Assembly: GCA_963556195.1 (NCBI GenBank)
Contig: OY744517.1
Location: 83,995,214 to 84,059,213, forward strand
From: Sepiola atlantica
Taxonomy: Eukaryota > Mollusca > Cephalopoda > Sepiida > Sepiolidae
Length of the DNA stretch: 64,000 bases
Reading direction: 5' to 3'
Part shown: positions 10,582 through 22,009 of the stretch, piece by piece
Numbering within the stretch: the stretch's first letter is position 1
Layout of the letters: each line of letters begins with the position of its first letter
Position numbers and translations under genes: made by a program
Notes under the pieces: generated by a model
What the model saw: only the letters and a program-made list of their open reading frames with translations
The model's database searches: none
Told to the model about the DNA's origin: nothing

Positions 10582-11034
10582 TAGGGGTGGGACGTAATGG
10601 GTGAAAATTTCAGATTCATGCGAGTAGTATATTTTTGTGTTCATTTATACATAAATAACACTAAATAATCAAACATTTTGAAAATTCAGAAGGTGCAGGC
10701 CACTAGTTTTGGGCTATTTTGCATTCATGAAAACCCTTTCACAGCCTGAAAATGGTCCTAAATTAAAGTACTATAACAGATTTAACCATCTATATCCATT
10801 CATAGCTTTTGAGGATGTTTTAGGACCTGCAATGTCGCATGAAACCACTTTTTCACCGAAAAATGATGGATTTTGAGTCCCGTGAAGCCCTAACGGCTAT
10901 TTTTGGCCTGCACCTTCTGAATTTTGCAAAATTTTCAAAATGTTTGATTGTTTAGTGTTATTTATGTATAAATGAACACACAAAAATACTACTCGCATGA
11001 ATCTGAAATTTTCACCCATTACGTCCCACCCCTA
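10582..11034. mobile_element. hAT-like MITE with long inverted repeats
   Basis: The 453-bp element begins TAGGGGTGGGACGTAATGGG and ends with the exact reverse complement. The inverted arms are about 120 bp (10582-10702 and about 10900-11034) and differ at a handful of positions. CTTAAAG is directly repeated at 10575-10581 and 11035-11041, a 7-bp target duplication (8 is usual for hAT). The TAGGG tip fits the hAT terminal pattern. It has no transposase, so it was mobilised in trans. Confidence 0.85.
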
Positions 11035-11041
11035 CTTAAAG

Positions 11042-12185
11042 AAGAAGAAATAATATCATATTTTGAATGGAAATACTCATTTATATTTGTTAACCGAAAG
11101 TACTCAATTCTTTTTATGGAAAAGTATTGTTTTTACCCATTTATTTTTAATCATTTAATAAAGAAAATATTTTTAAATTATATGTTTTAAAAATTCTACC
11201 GTTTGAAAAGTAATTTTATTTTTAACCGGATTTTAAAAATTTCATTTTGTCTTATGCTATAGCATATTTTTATTTCAATAAATATTTGATTATTAGTAAA
11301 CAAATTCAATAAAAGTTAATTCAATTGTAAATCTTTTTGTCTTTCTTTACAAATAATTTTTTCATAAATATGTTTAAATATTAAAATAAAGTGAAGAAAA
11401 AGTGTTTGTTTTTTTACATTAAGATTTTCAAAGTTTGTCAACAAAAAAAAGATTTTTTTAAAGTTAAAATATTTAAGTTTATAATCATCCACATTTCTAA
11501 AAGAACTCTTTGAAAACGTAAAGTCACGAGCCACCAGTGGTGCGATAATAAATCTAGACGTGCTTCAGACTTGTAACCTTTAAATAGACAAAGTTAAGAA
11601 AAAGAAAAAGTGGAATTCTTAAAAGAAACAAGGAATAACATTCAAGATAAAAGGAAAAGTTCCAGTCATGTATTTAATTTTAAAAGCTTTTTTTCTTCTT
11701 TTATTAATTAAACGCTGACACCAAAAGGATTATGGGATTTTCTGCTTTATAAACTTTTTAAAAAATAAACCAATAAATCTATTTTGAATTAATCCTACCT
11801 GAAAGTTGTGAGACGTAAATCATGATTACCGTTTGCATTCAAATTGTTCCAGGTATATTTGACACACCAGAAGAGATGAATTGCTAATAATTTTACACAC
11901 ACTCCTATAAATACATGTATCTAGGAGTGTTGGCACAGATGTCGGGATTAAATATCCCTGGAAGAAAGTTCAATTCTCGCACGTGAGAATGCAATAACAA
12001 TTATGCAGATAAGTGCAAAATAGAAACAGGGCAACAGCTTTTGTGAGAAGGTACACAACAACAATTGTATATAAGTTTAAAACAGTTTTACTTGTGAGAA
12101 AACATGAGGGCAAATATATACAACAAATGGTGAGTTCAAAGTTCAGAAACGAAGGAAGTTAATTTAAGTTTGCGAAAAAGTGCTT
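11042..12185. other. AT-rich, no feature seen
   Basis: About 1.1 kb of AT-rich sequence with only short chance open frames. Nothing can be supported. Confidence 0.5.
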
Positions 12186-12520
12186 CGCGAACTTATCTTG
12201 TGGGAGTTCTGGTAACAGGTTGCACGTGCGCCCGCCTCCATTCTGGCTCTTGTCGAGATGTAGTCACTTCAGTCCAAGATGGTTGGTAACAGGAAGGTAT
12301 GGGGGCTCTCTGCAACTGCCGTTGTGGGCTTTGTCTCAGAAGAATCCAGCCGCGGTCCTACCGGGTTCAAAAGTTGGGTCGAAAAAGAGGCTGGGACACA
12401 GCGTGCAAGCGTTTTTATGGGCTGACTCACGTGACCCCTAAGCGAGTAGGGGTTAAGATGCCTGGCAGCCAATCCGTGAGACCCTTAAGGGACAAGACTG
12501 TAGCCAGTCAGTGAGTGGGG
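12186..12520. other. GC- and CpG-rich block of unknown nature
   Basis: This stretch stands out from its AT-rich surroundings, with CACGTGCGCCCGCC, CCGCGGTCCTACCGGGTTCA and TCACGTGACC among others. A short stem (GTTTGCGAA / TTCGCGAAC) is at 12167-12193. Overlapping short open frames on both strands show no recognisable protein. It could be an LTR remnant, a promoter-type island or an unknown repeat. Confidence 0.4.
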
Positions 12521-12737
12521 CGTTAATAAATTCCAATACAGATGATGATGGCCAGTCATACAGTGTACTACCAAGCTAACTAGCAAGAAAAATAAAATGA
12601 ATGAAAAACGAGAGATGTGTGATGAACGTGACTACAACAAACAGGAAAAAGACTAACTCGCGTGTACAATAAGATTAGAAGGATTAGAGGATTTTGGAGA
12701 AATAAAATACGTCCCTTAGAAAGAGTTGCTTACATAC

Positions 12738-12738
<1 letters not shown>

Positions 12739-12790
<52 letters not shown>
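12739..12790 (+). repeat. (GAT)n microsatellite
   Basis: About 17 uninterrupted GAT triplets. They give a run of Asp residues in a spurious open frame. Confidence 0.97.
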
Positions 12791-12965
12791 CTAGGCAGGA
12801 TCAATAAACTGCTGCTAGTCGTTTGTTGTAAAAAAAAATCGAGAGATGACTATGATGCTGATGGCAGCATTAAAAAGGATGCCAGCCATTTTTAAGTCGA
12901 TTAAATGTTGGCTTGTCGCAGTGCATGATGATCCCTGCAGAACCCCTTGGTGTTAGGAACAGAGC

Positions 12966-14055
12966 GTCTATAAATGCTGTGATTGCAATGATAGCAGGTC
13001 TATAAATGTTGTGATTGCGATGATAGCAGGTCTATAAATGTTGGGATTGCGATGATAGCAGGTCTATAAATGTTGTGATTGCGATGATAGCAGGTCTATA
13101 AATGTTGGGATTGCGATGATAGCAGGTCTATAAATGTTGTGATTGCGATGATAGCAGGTCTATAAATGTTGTGATTGCGATGATAGCAGGTCTATAAATG
13201 TTGTGATTGCGATGATAGCAGGTCTATAAATGTTGTGATTGCGATGATAGCAGGTCTATAAATGTTGTGATTGCGATAATAGCAGGTCTATAAATGTTGT
13301 GATTGCGATGATAGCAGGTCTATAAATGTTGCGATTGCGATAATAGCAGGTCTATAAATATTGTGATTGCGATGATAGCAGGTCTATAAATGTTGTGATT
13401 GCGATAATAGCAGGTCTATAAATGTTGTGATTGCGATGATAGCAGGTCTATAAATGTTGGGATTGTGATAATAGCAGGTCTATAAATGTTGTGATTGCGA
13501 TGATAGCAGGTCTATAAATGTTGTGATTGCGATGATAGCAGGTCTATAAATGTTGTGATTGCGATGATAGCAGGTCTATAAATGTTGTGATTGCGATAAT
13601 AGCAGGTCTATAAATGTTGTGATTGCGATGATAGCAGGTCTATAAATGTTGTGATTGCGATAATAGCAGGTCTATAAATGTTGTGATTGCGATGATAGCA
13701 GGTCTATAAATGAGGTGATTGCGATAATAGCAGGTCTATAAATGTTGTGATTGCGATGATAGCAGGTCTATAAATGTTGTGATTGCGATAATAGCAGGTC
13801 TATAAATGTTGTGATTGCGATGATAGCAGGTCTATAAATGTTGTGATTGCGATAATAGCAGGTCTATAAATGTTGTGATTGCGATGATAGCAGGTCTATA
13901 AATGTTGGGATTGTGATGATAGCAGGTCTATAAATGTTGTGATTGCGATGATAGCAGGTCTATAAATGTTGTGATTGCGATGATAGCAGGTCTATAAATC
14001 TTGTGATTGTGATGATAGCAGGTCTATAAATGTTGTGATTGCGATAATAGCAGGT
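12966..14055 (+). repeat. 32-bp minisatellite, about 34 copies
   Basis: The unit is TCTATAAATGTTGTGATTGC followed by GATGATAGCAGG, very homogeneous over 1.09 kb. Two main variants (GCGATGATAG and GCGATAATAG) alternate regularly between about 13560 and 13880, suggesting a 64-bp higher-order unit there. 32 is not divisible by three, so there is no coding repeat. Confidence 0.97.
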
Positions 14056-14254
14056 TGCTTCTAGTTGCAGAACGAAAAAGAGTCGCTAAAAATGTTATGA
14101 TGAAGATTTTACACACATGAATCTGATATGGACTTACTTTGAAAATGAAGTATTAAACTTAAAATATTAGAAAAATATGAACACTATATAACACACAAGT
14201 GATCGAAGATAAACATTTTAAAAACCTTTAGTAGAAAATAAAAGAAAAGTATTA

Positions 14255-14335
14255 GATATTGTCTCTTAAAGTCTATCTCGTTTTTCATCCAGACATTCTT
14301 TTAATTCATAACTTTTTATTCCATCATCACAGCCT
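14255..14335 (-). pseudogene. Exon-like segment, copy A
   Basis: Minus strand translation gives SYELKECLDEKRDRL, a stop, then ETI. It is clearly related to the open segment at 14715-14795. Function unknown; may be a repeat rather than a gene. Confidence 0.3.
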
Positions 14336-14348
14336 TTTGAACTTCAAA

Positions 14349-14352
<4 letters not shown>

Positions 14353-14396
<44 letters not shown>
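14353..14396. repeat. (TA)n microsatellite
   Basis: About 44 bp of TA alternation followed by a T-run. Confidence 0.97.
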
Positions 14397-14405
<9 letters not shown>

Positions 14406-14714
14406 CATTTCTTTTTATGCTTTTTTAACACTTTCTTTGTTTCTCCTTTTCTTCGTCGATCTCCTTTCCGATAATTTACCGATTAAAGCTCTTTCTTCAC
14501 TGTTAAATATGCTTTTTAAGTTAAGTGTAGATAGACATCATTTGCCAAATGAATGAGGTTAATATGTATGCTTGACAAGGTTTCAGCATTGGTTCACCTG
14601 TTATCTCGTACACCGAAAGGTTCATTTAATCATTTAACATAGAAAGTATTTGAAGTTAGATTTCAGTTGTAGTCAAGATGAAAAAAAACAGTAAGTAAAA
14701 AAAAAAAAATACAT

Positions 14715-14795
14715 TACATATTGTCTCTTTATGTTTGTTATCATCTCGTGCATCCTCCAGACATTGTTTCAATTCACGCGCTACCTTTCATCTGT
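14715..14795 (-). pseudogene. Exon-like segment, copy B
   Basis: Minus strand translation gives VARELKQCLEDARDD then NKHKETI with no stop, followed by ATATGTAATG (weak donor-like). It is related to copy A 460 bp away. The helical, charged peptide is not recognised. It may be an old exon duplication or a fragment of a mobile element. Confidence 0.3.
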
Positions 14796-15162
14796 CTATA
14801 CACTACACACAATGCTTGAAGCAAACTACAACATTCTCTTATATACAGTGGCATGAAAAAGTTTACAACACATTACAAAAAGGTTTCTTTATGTATTTCT
14901 ACCACAGATTAATCAAACTACTACTGCTAACAATGCATGTTCACACCCTTAGTAAAACAATCAGATTTAAAAATCAATAAAAATGTAACACAAAGAAAAA
15001 ACGGTACTTGTCCAGATTTTGAACCTAATTTCCGTGACTGCCCGGCAGCAGCGAGCCGACAGCTAACGGAAGCGTCCGAGACCTGCCGAGTCGAAAACGA
15101 GGCTGGCGTACAGCAGCCGATAGCGATTTAAAGGAGAGACGCTTGTTAACCAATTGCAAAAA

Positions 15163-15650
15163 ATGAATTTCGAAGTGCTGTGTCGCACGATTGGATCTCC
15201 GGAGGAGTGCATTAACTTTTGTCAGCAGAAAGCTCTGCTGGCAAAAGTAATGCGGTGTATGTGATGCGGCGGCGGCTGACTTTGCCGGTTAGCACTGCGA
15301 AAGACTGTGGCGGACAAATATGCCTGGAGATGGCCCACCCAAGAATGCCGGGCTTGGATTTCGTTGCGATCGGGGACGTTTTTTTTTGCGATCAAAATTA
15401 GAAATTTCGACCATTCTAAAGATGATCTACCTGTGGTTCCAGGATATGGCGACCGGTAAAAACCTACCAAAAAGAACGCAGCGTACTGTCTCGAACCACG
15501 CAAGTGGACTGAAAGAATTTTCTGCGGGAGGTGTGCACCGAACATCTAGCGCGAAACCCCAGACGATTCGGAGGCCCAGGGCATACAATTGAGATAGACG
15601 AGAGTCTGTTCAACCGTAGAAAACATAACGTCGGCCGTGTTCTCCAGCGC
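15163..15650 (+). pseudogene. Decayed Merlin/ISXO2-type transposase
   Basis: An ATG at 15163 opens MNFEVLCRTIGSPEECINFC. A zinc-ribbon-like cysteine pair then follows, with a TGA at 15262-15264 between the two cysteines. The frame then shifts to give FFLRSKLEISTILKMIYLWF and GKNLPKRTQRTVSNHASGL (about 15380-15510). It shifts again to give IEIDESLFNRRKHNVGRV, where the Asp codon at 15597-15599 is the expected first catalytic residue of the DDE domain. After about 15650 it is lost in C- and A-rich sequence, so the second half of the catalytic domain is missing. The order (zinc ribbon, helical linker, IDES motif) is that of ISXO2-like transposases of the eukaryotic Merlin superfamily. The coding part is more GC- and CpG-rich than its surroundings. 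Confidence 0.7.
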
Positions 15651-15960
15651 CCCCCTCCCCCCCACCCAAAAAAAACAAAAACAAACCCTACCCCTCCAGG
15701 AAAAGAATCTTCAAAATTCCCCCAACCACCCCCATAAAAAAGCTAAACAAAATAAAGGAAAAAAATGCCTAATGTAGAAAAAAAAAAAACCTCCAAAAAA
15801 AGCTAAAAAAATGAAGAAAAACAATGCGTAATTGCAAAAAACAAAAAATAAGTTACCAAAAAAAAATAGTTAAAAAAGTTAAAAAAAAAACAGTTTTTAT
15901 TATTTTAGCGTTTAAAAGTTACAAAAAAAACAGTATTTATTATTTTAGCGAAAAAAAGTT
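15651..15960. repeat. C-run and A-rich low complexity
   Basis: Begins with CCCCCC tracts, then A-rich sequence containing an imperfect direct repeat around CAGTTTTTATTATTTTAGCG (15890-15912 and 15931-15952). Confidence 0.7.
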
Positions 15961-16284
15961 TACTTATTTCAGCTATGGGTTCAGAATATTAATTTGTTAG
16001 AAACCCTTCATAAAATAAACATGCAAATGAGGAATACCTATAGTTGTTTGACGGTGTTTGCAGAGTACTATATATACGGTATTTCCTTAGAATTAAATAA
16101 GCATAAGATGCTTTGATGTTAATATAGTTAGAATAGATGCGAAAAACTTTTGCATTTATTCATTTAGATATATATATATATATATATGTTTTATATTATA
16201 TACTATAATTATAAAATAATATATATGTCTACATCTCTCTCTCTCTCATATATAAATAAATTATGCTTTCTTTATATACGAATG

Positions 16285-16510
16285 AGTCAACGCTTATTAA
16301 GCCTCAAAAGCCATTCGAGGATAAGGGTTCATGGGTTTGTAAGGTGGACAGTGAGACAACACCTTGAGGATTGAAGACGATGGTTGAAACTCAGCAACAT
16401 TTGATTATTTAAGGACAGCCCTACAAGAATTTATTAACATTGGACTTGATAACGACCATGTGTAGTCAGTTGGGAAGCAACCCCGTAGTATCGTGTTCCA
16501 TAGATGAGTA
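16285..16510 (+). repeat. Dispersed repeat D, fragment
   Basis: Blocks AAAAGCCATTCGAGGATAAG, ATTTGATTATTTAAGGACAG and ATTAACATTGGACTTGATAA recur in the same order at 46950-47280 and in part at 39385-40175. No coding potential was recognised. Confidence 0.65.
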
Positions 16511-16559
16511 GTTCTTGAAAATAAAGTTTGCTCATGTGTATATGTTTATATATTTCTGT

Positions 16560-16785
16560 GTATAGGATTCACTCCTAAACTAATTAACCGATCATTATGA
16601 ATTCTAGAACATATCCCACATTACAACCCCATACATCTAGCAGGCGTAAGGGGTTGTAATATGGATTATAGTTACTTCAGTTTAGTTTTATACAAAGGGG
16701 GTTAAAAGGGGATGAAAGCCCTTTGTGAAAATTCAGATACCTCTGCATCTTGTGAAATTTTAACAATAAGTATAAGACATCAATT
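16560..16785 (+). repeat. Dispersed repeat C, partial copy
   Basis: The region around ATACAAAGGGGGTTAAAAGG and AAGCCCTTTGTGAAAATTCA matches the reverse complement of 32330-32460. It ends at the T-run of the LINE fragment. Confidence 0.6.
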
Positions 16786-17477
16786 TTTTTTTTTAACGTA
16801 GCTCACCCCAAACAAGGCAGGCCGCCACTGTAGACGTAAGGGGCTACTGAGAAGAAAGAAAAGGGGAGAAGGTTGGGAGGGGGGGGGCGGGTCAACCTAA
16901 ACTGGGATCTGCACAGCGAGATGTCTGTTTACATTAATCTTAAATTTCTGCATGTCAGTACTGTCGGGGAAACAGGGGGCAGGGAGAGAGTTCCAGAGGC
17001 CAGCAGCACGAGGAAAGAAGCTATTTGAGTAGAAAGCTCTCCGGCATCTGGAGACTGCCACAGTGAATGGATGGGATTTAGTTGATTGTCGAGTTGGTCT
17101 AGTGAATTTATGTCGAGGGGGCACCAGAGTAGCCAATTCACCGGAGCATAATCCATTGAAGTATTTGTAAAACAAGCACAAGGTTGCTACATTGTGGCGA
17201 TGGGACAGGGACTGGAGCTTGGTTGACAGTGAGAGACCTATTAGGTTGGCGATTCTTTTTTGGATCTTGTCAAGGAGGGAGAGAGTAGTAGATGATGAAC
17301 CAGTCCAGATGTGGCAACAATACTCCATGCATGGGCGGATGGTGGCTTTGTAGAGATACAGGATAATGTCAGGTGTGAGGAGTTTACTAGCACGGTAGAG
17401 GAAGCCAACCTTCTTTGCGGAAGCCTTGGCAATGTCCTCAATGTATTTGTTTCAATTCACATTACCTGTGAAGGTTA
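16786..17477 (-). mobile_element. 5'-truncated LINE, RT C-terminal fragment
   Basis: Second copy of the family at 6931-7742, same strand. A T-run at 16786-16794 marks the poly(A) tail. A single open frame at 16897-17328 covers 143 residues from MEYCCHIWTGSSSTTLSLLD through QKRIANLIG, CLFYKYFNGLCSGELATLVP and RAFYSNSFFPRAAGLWNSLP to the C-terminus. This is the best preserved copy, with the frame lost only further upstream. Truncated at about 17477. Confidence 0.88.
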
Positions 17478-17499
17478 TATTTCAACTTTCAGTTTCTTT

Positions 17500-18685
17500 G
17501 GAATATTTTGAAACGTATTTAAGGGTGTTACATAATAATAATAATATCAAATTAAAATTTTAGAAGTTTATTTCATTAAACAGAGCAAGCGAATTTTTTT
17601 TCATATTTTTGTCACTCAGACAGTTTGTTAGTGAAAAGAAAAGAGAGATTTCTTAAGAAAACAAAGACGCATGCCATTTCCTATACCCACCTCCTTACAT
17701 TTTTATGCTCTCGAGTAAAAGTACATCAGATAAACGCCTACCTAATCGTCCTATATACTGGATCCTGTGATTGACACCTATATAACCTCTAAGCAAAGGG
17801 AGCAAACATGTGAGTGTCACATCATTTTCAAGGCGCCTGTCGGACAACATCGATGAAAAAGTAAAAAAGAAGAAAGAGACGAAGATGAAGAAAAAGAAAG
17901 AAAGGGAAAACGTCCTTGTCGTCTTACATATAATATTCGGCTAGAAAAGACTCCCTGAAGAAAAAAGATTTTGAATGTTTAAATACCCGTCATGAACAAC
18001 TTGAGTAATTTTAGAATATTACATTGCCAACTAAAAAAAGTGAATGCAACTTATGAAAACTGAATTCAAAACCGACCAGCCTAAGTGGCACCCTGCCAGT
18101 ATTACCATCATCCATTCACTGGGATTACAACACGAAACTTTGACTGAAGATTGTGTAGCACCAACTCTTTATCCAGAACTTAAACTCTGACTGATACTCA
18201 TCTGACTAACTTTCTGTTACATGTTCACTGTTATACGGAAAACAATTCATGTCTTCCAAACTATTGAACTATTAAGCTCTAATGTGTATTACCCTCTGAA
18301 CTACCCACCGGTTTACTTCTCTCAATTCTCTCAAACTTATTTCATGTTTAAATGTGATCTTTGTTAGTTGGCTAAAAATAGTATTTAGATTCCTTTTCCT
18401 ATATCTTCGTTTTCCTTTATACATTTATCTCTTGTATTTTTATGTAAATAAATGATTTCTATTTAAACTATCAACTTGGTCGTTTCATATTACTTTTCAC
18501 TTGTTTGTTTGCTGCTTTTTTCCAATACTTGCTGTCTTGAACTGGAAATCCCCTTCCAACGTGTTATGTTATTATTTACATTGGAACCCTGGGACCTTGA
18601 GCCACTACCGAATTTATCTTTTTTATCATTATCACTGTTGCGTGTAAGCTTTTGTAGTCCTACCGAAGGTGGAGAGTGACAGGGG
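17500..18685. other. No feature seen
   Basis: AT-rich sequence with short chance open frames and A-rich stretches (17860-17910). I could not assign anything here. Confidence 0.45.
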
Positions 18686-18990
18686 TCATAATATGGACCA
18701 CAACCTACTGTTTGAAAATTCAAACATTTCAGATTTGCAGTCATTAAACTTCAATTAAACAAGATTCCCTGAATTTCGATTTCTTCTCAAGCTTATCATG
18801 TAATGGATTTTAATCAAAATTGGAATAAGGATTCTAAACATAAGGTTTAGTAGCATTATACCTTGATTTTAATCTTCGTTAGAGGACATAAAAGTGATGT
18901 AAAACTGTTCTGTTCAGGGAATTAATTTTACCCGTCCTGGGACGGATATTATTCTAGTATACACATAAAATTATGTTAATATGCAGAAGA
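18686..18990 (-). repeat. Dispersed repeat C, main copy
   Basis: Its reverse complement matches 31985-32300: CCTGTCCCAGGACAGGTAAA-like sequence, CACTTTTATGTCC, TAATGCTACTAAACCTTATG, ATTCCAATTTTGATTAAAAT. CCCGTCCTGGGACGG at 18931-18945 is itself palindromic. Confidence 0.75.
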
Positions 18991-19589
18991 AAAGTATATT
19001 TATATTAATGGTACCTATATAATGTTTCCATATATCAGCGTTTGCGTCCAAAAATGAAAATGGAAATGATTATATCATTGGGAAAGGTAGGCGTTATCCT
19101 GGTGATTCCTGATCATAATTTTACTCATTTTCCCCTAACACAATCATACTGTCAGTTTAGCTCTAATCAAAAAGATCCGACATGCTTTGCGATTGATCAT
19201 CTTTACTGGAAAATTCCCTCTGAAGCAGAAGATGCACTTATCAAATTTGGCCTTTATTTATTGTTTCATGCCTGACCGAACTGTCTGGAGACGTAAAAAG
19301 AAACAAATAAACAGAACATAATCCGTACCAAAACAAAATGACATCATCTCCGCAATCAAGATCAAAAAGACTGACGGTGAAAGACAAATGTTTAACTTGA
19401 TTCCTGATGAACAGCTCCTAGTGCGAAATAATTTTATGCCACTGATTTTGTTTGAACAACGTTCTTGTAAAAAATCTTTCCTATACACAGTGAATTAACG
19501 ATTCTAATGAAAGATATTTAACATTTCGCACTTAGAAAATTTATCTATCTTACAATTGAGGAATTTTTTGGTCTGTCAGTCAGTATTAG

Positions 19590-19838
19590 TCATTAATAAC
19601 CTCCAAAACTACCAAGTAGAATTACACCAAAGTTGCCATGTAACATCGTTGAAAAGCAAAGCACATTGGGAGGTGGATGAAATCTTAATACCACTAATGC
19701 TACTAATACTAAAACAATAACTTATAGGCTCTAAAACTACTCGACAGGGTTGCACCAAATTTACCATGAAGCATCCTTGGATTGCTATATGTTTCAAATG
19801 GGTGACAAAATCAAACTATTAAAACTACTACTACTACG

Positions 19839-19870
<32 letters not shown>

Positions 19871-20100
19871 ATAATAATAATAAGAGCGTCCAAAAGTATA
19901 GACAGTATACACTAAATTTAGTATGAAGTCAGCTTAAAATGGTGAGTGTGTCATAAAAATGTAAAAATTAAAATACTACTACTACTAATAAGATGACTAG
20001 ACACTTATTGGCTACAAAATAGTTGCTTAGAATTGCAACAAATTTGGCATAAAGAGCCCTTGGAGTGCCAGATATAATAAAATTAAGAATAATTATGATG
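19590..20100 (+). repeat. ACT-linked dispersed repeat, three units
   Basis: Three diverged units (from 19600, 19715 and 20005) carry TCTAAAACTACTCGACAGGG, TTGCACCAAATTTACCATGA and AGCATCCTTGGATTGC. They are separated by (ACT)n tracts, the longest at 19825-19880. Same family as at 3860, 5040 and 24890. Confidence 0.75.
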
Positions 20101-20589
20101 CTTGAATAAAACTCCAACAACCTACTGTGTGGGCAAGACTAAAAGTTGTCTTTTGTGCAGCCTTTCGGCGAACAAATTTCTAAAATTCTAATTTTTAAAA
20201 CAATTTAAGTTCATATTTATTTGATATTAGCAACAAAAAAAAAAAATAAAACGCTCTCGAGTCTCGAGAAGGAGGGGGGGGCTCTAGCACCTGTGGAGGA
20301 CTGTTCACCATTTAACCCACAATCATTAAGATTGCAAAATTCAAGAACTTGCAAAGAAAAGTAAACATGAGCCTCAATAATTATTGATTTGTATAACACA
20401 AATTTGATCATTCAAAAATAATTATTTCATTTCGATGTAGAATGTCTTTTAAGTAAATTATTTCTGCAATGTCGCAGAAGGAACAACAAACGCTGAATAA
20501 GTTCAATATCATTTTGTTACTAATATCCAGATTATTTGCTCGGTATACTTCTACTTTCATTTTTATATTTCACATTAAGTTTATCAGAA

Positions 20590-21010
20590 GAACTACAGAT
20601 GATACTGGGTGGCCAGAATTGGTGCTGCAACTTGGTGGCGGAGTCTGGCGAAGTCTGGCGGTAAGTGGCGGTGATAAAAGTGCTGCCGATATGTACTATA
20701 GAAATGGAATTGAGTTTGTGAGCTTCCTCATCTAGCAAAGTCATTGCTAGAGACGAGGAGAGGAATATAACGTCTTGTCGCATTGACATCTCAAACGCGA
20801 CTTTTATCTCGCTTCTTGCCATGAAAAGGGTGAGAAGCGAGGAAGGAAATATGGTGTCTTGCCAACACGGCACTCAAAGTTTGACTGTTCGTAAAAGGCG
20901 TGAAACGGTTTGTCCGGAAGCAGAAGTTGCCTCCTATGCGAACAGTGTTTTCGCCGAACAACGCATTAATCGGAGAGTAAAAAGTGAACTTTCGGCAACC
21001 TCGTAACTCG
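20590..21010. promoter_or_regulatory. CpG-rich island, possible bidirectional promoter
   Basis: Two dozen or more CpG dinucleotides occur in about 420 bp, far more than in surrounding single-copy-like DNA. Examples are GGCGGAGTCTGGCGAAG, TTTTCGCCGAACAACGC and CTCGTAACTCGCGC. A GTAAGT donor-like site is at 20661-20666. Both strands have short open frames with no recognised protein. It lies between the minus-strand exon (8362) and the plus-strand exon (27750). Promoter or 5' exon function is inference only. Confidence 0.35.
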
Positions 21011-21669
21011 CGCTTCCCTTATTTTGTCCTTTAGTCTTCACATTCCATGAGCGATATTTCTGACAAAGGGAGAAGAATTGCTGTTTTATTACTCAGAATC
21101 TATCCATCTAACACTTATCGTTGGCTAGTTTTTGACATTGAAGTAATATTTTTAGCTCCTTACATCAAGTGGCTTCATGCCTTATCTGCAGCGATTTCCA
21201 TAAAAAAACAATCGCTCCGCGAATGAGAACATGCAAGAGCAAAACAAAATAGATCGTAATTATGTAACTGCTTCATTATCAAAGTATGATTAAAGTAGCA
21301 TGGAAACATTAGTGGGACTGGGGGTACGAGATGCTTATTCTAAGTGTATACCATTTTTGAGAAATGAGTTTATAAACCAGGAAGACACGCAGAGAAACAG
21401 AACGTTGCATAGATTAGTGTAATTTCAACCATTCTGTGCTCCCCCACTCACCCATATTGTGCTGTATCTCTAAGGTGTCATCTTTATACCTAAGCATTAT
21501 TCCTGGCTACAATTGTCGCACTTTTTCTTTCGAAGTATGATAAACCAGGCATCAGCCACTTAAGCAGTAGAAACGAACTGTTTTAACCACAATTCTTCTG
21601 TACACCTGACCAAATCCAAAACAAGAACTCTAAAATAAACATGGTGTAGCAAACAATTCATCCTTAAAT

Positions 21670-21960
21670 GGCGACATTTTGTCCGTCTCCTCACTATCAG
21701 CCTTTCTTACACCCATCATAGCAGTCAAGGATCCGTCCTTGACAATCAGTCTAACTGGGCCATTGTGATTGTGGTTGCCTTTTTTCTGTCGAGCTGTGGT
21801 ATTCGTTCTGTTCAGCTTTAGGAGATCCACCCTCCAAGACCTTGTTTTCTTGCTTTGAGAAGGAGTCAGTTTATAAGTAACTGTCCTCGATGCCCTCACA
21901 GAAGAATAGGAAAATGGCTGCTCAGGCAATTTATAAAAGACCAGAGTGTACCATCTCTTG
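21670..21960 (+). repeat. U2-family SINE-like body, diverged
   Basis: Diverged copy of the GC-rich body: TTCAGCTTTAGGAGATCCAC, CCTCCAAGACCTTG, AAGGAGTCAGTTTATAAGTA, GGCTGCTCAGGCAATTTATA. No U2-like head is left. Confidence 0.65.
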
Positions 21961-22009
21961 TGTGCTGGCCTTGTTCAGTCTCTCATTAACTTCGGTTGAG
22001 TGAGGATGT

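Noticed and set aside
12966..14055. CRISPR array
   Set aside because: Direct head-to-tail 32-bp units without unique spacers, in a eukaryotic context.
14115..14175. GTAAGT-type donor on the minus strand, similar in sequence to that at 8356-8361
   Set aside because: The upstream sequence gives only about 20 bp between acceptor-like and donor-like sites and no convincing frame.
19042..19275. 77-residue open frame on the + strand
   Set aside because: No motif, splice or start context recognised; it lies beside repeat C and is compatible with chance.
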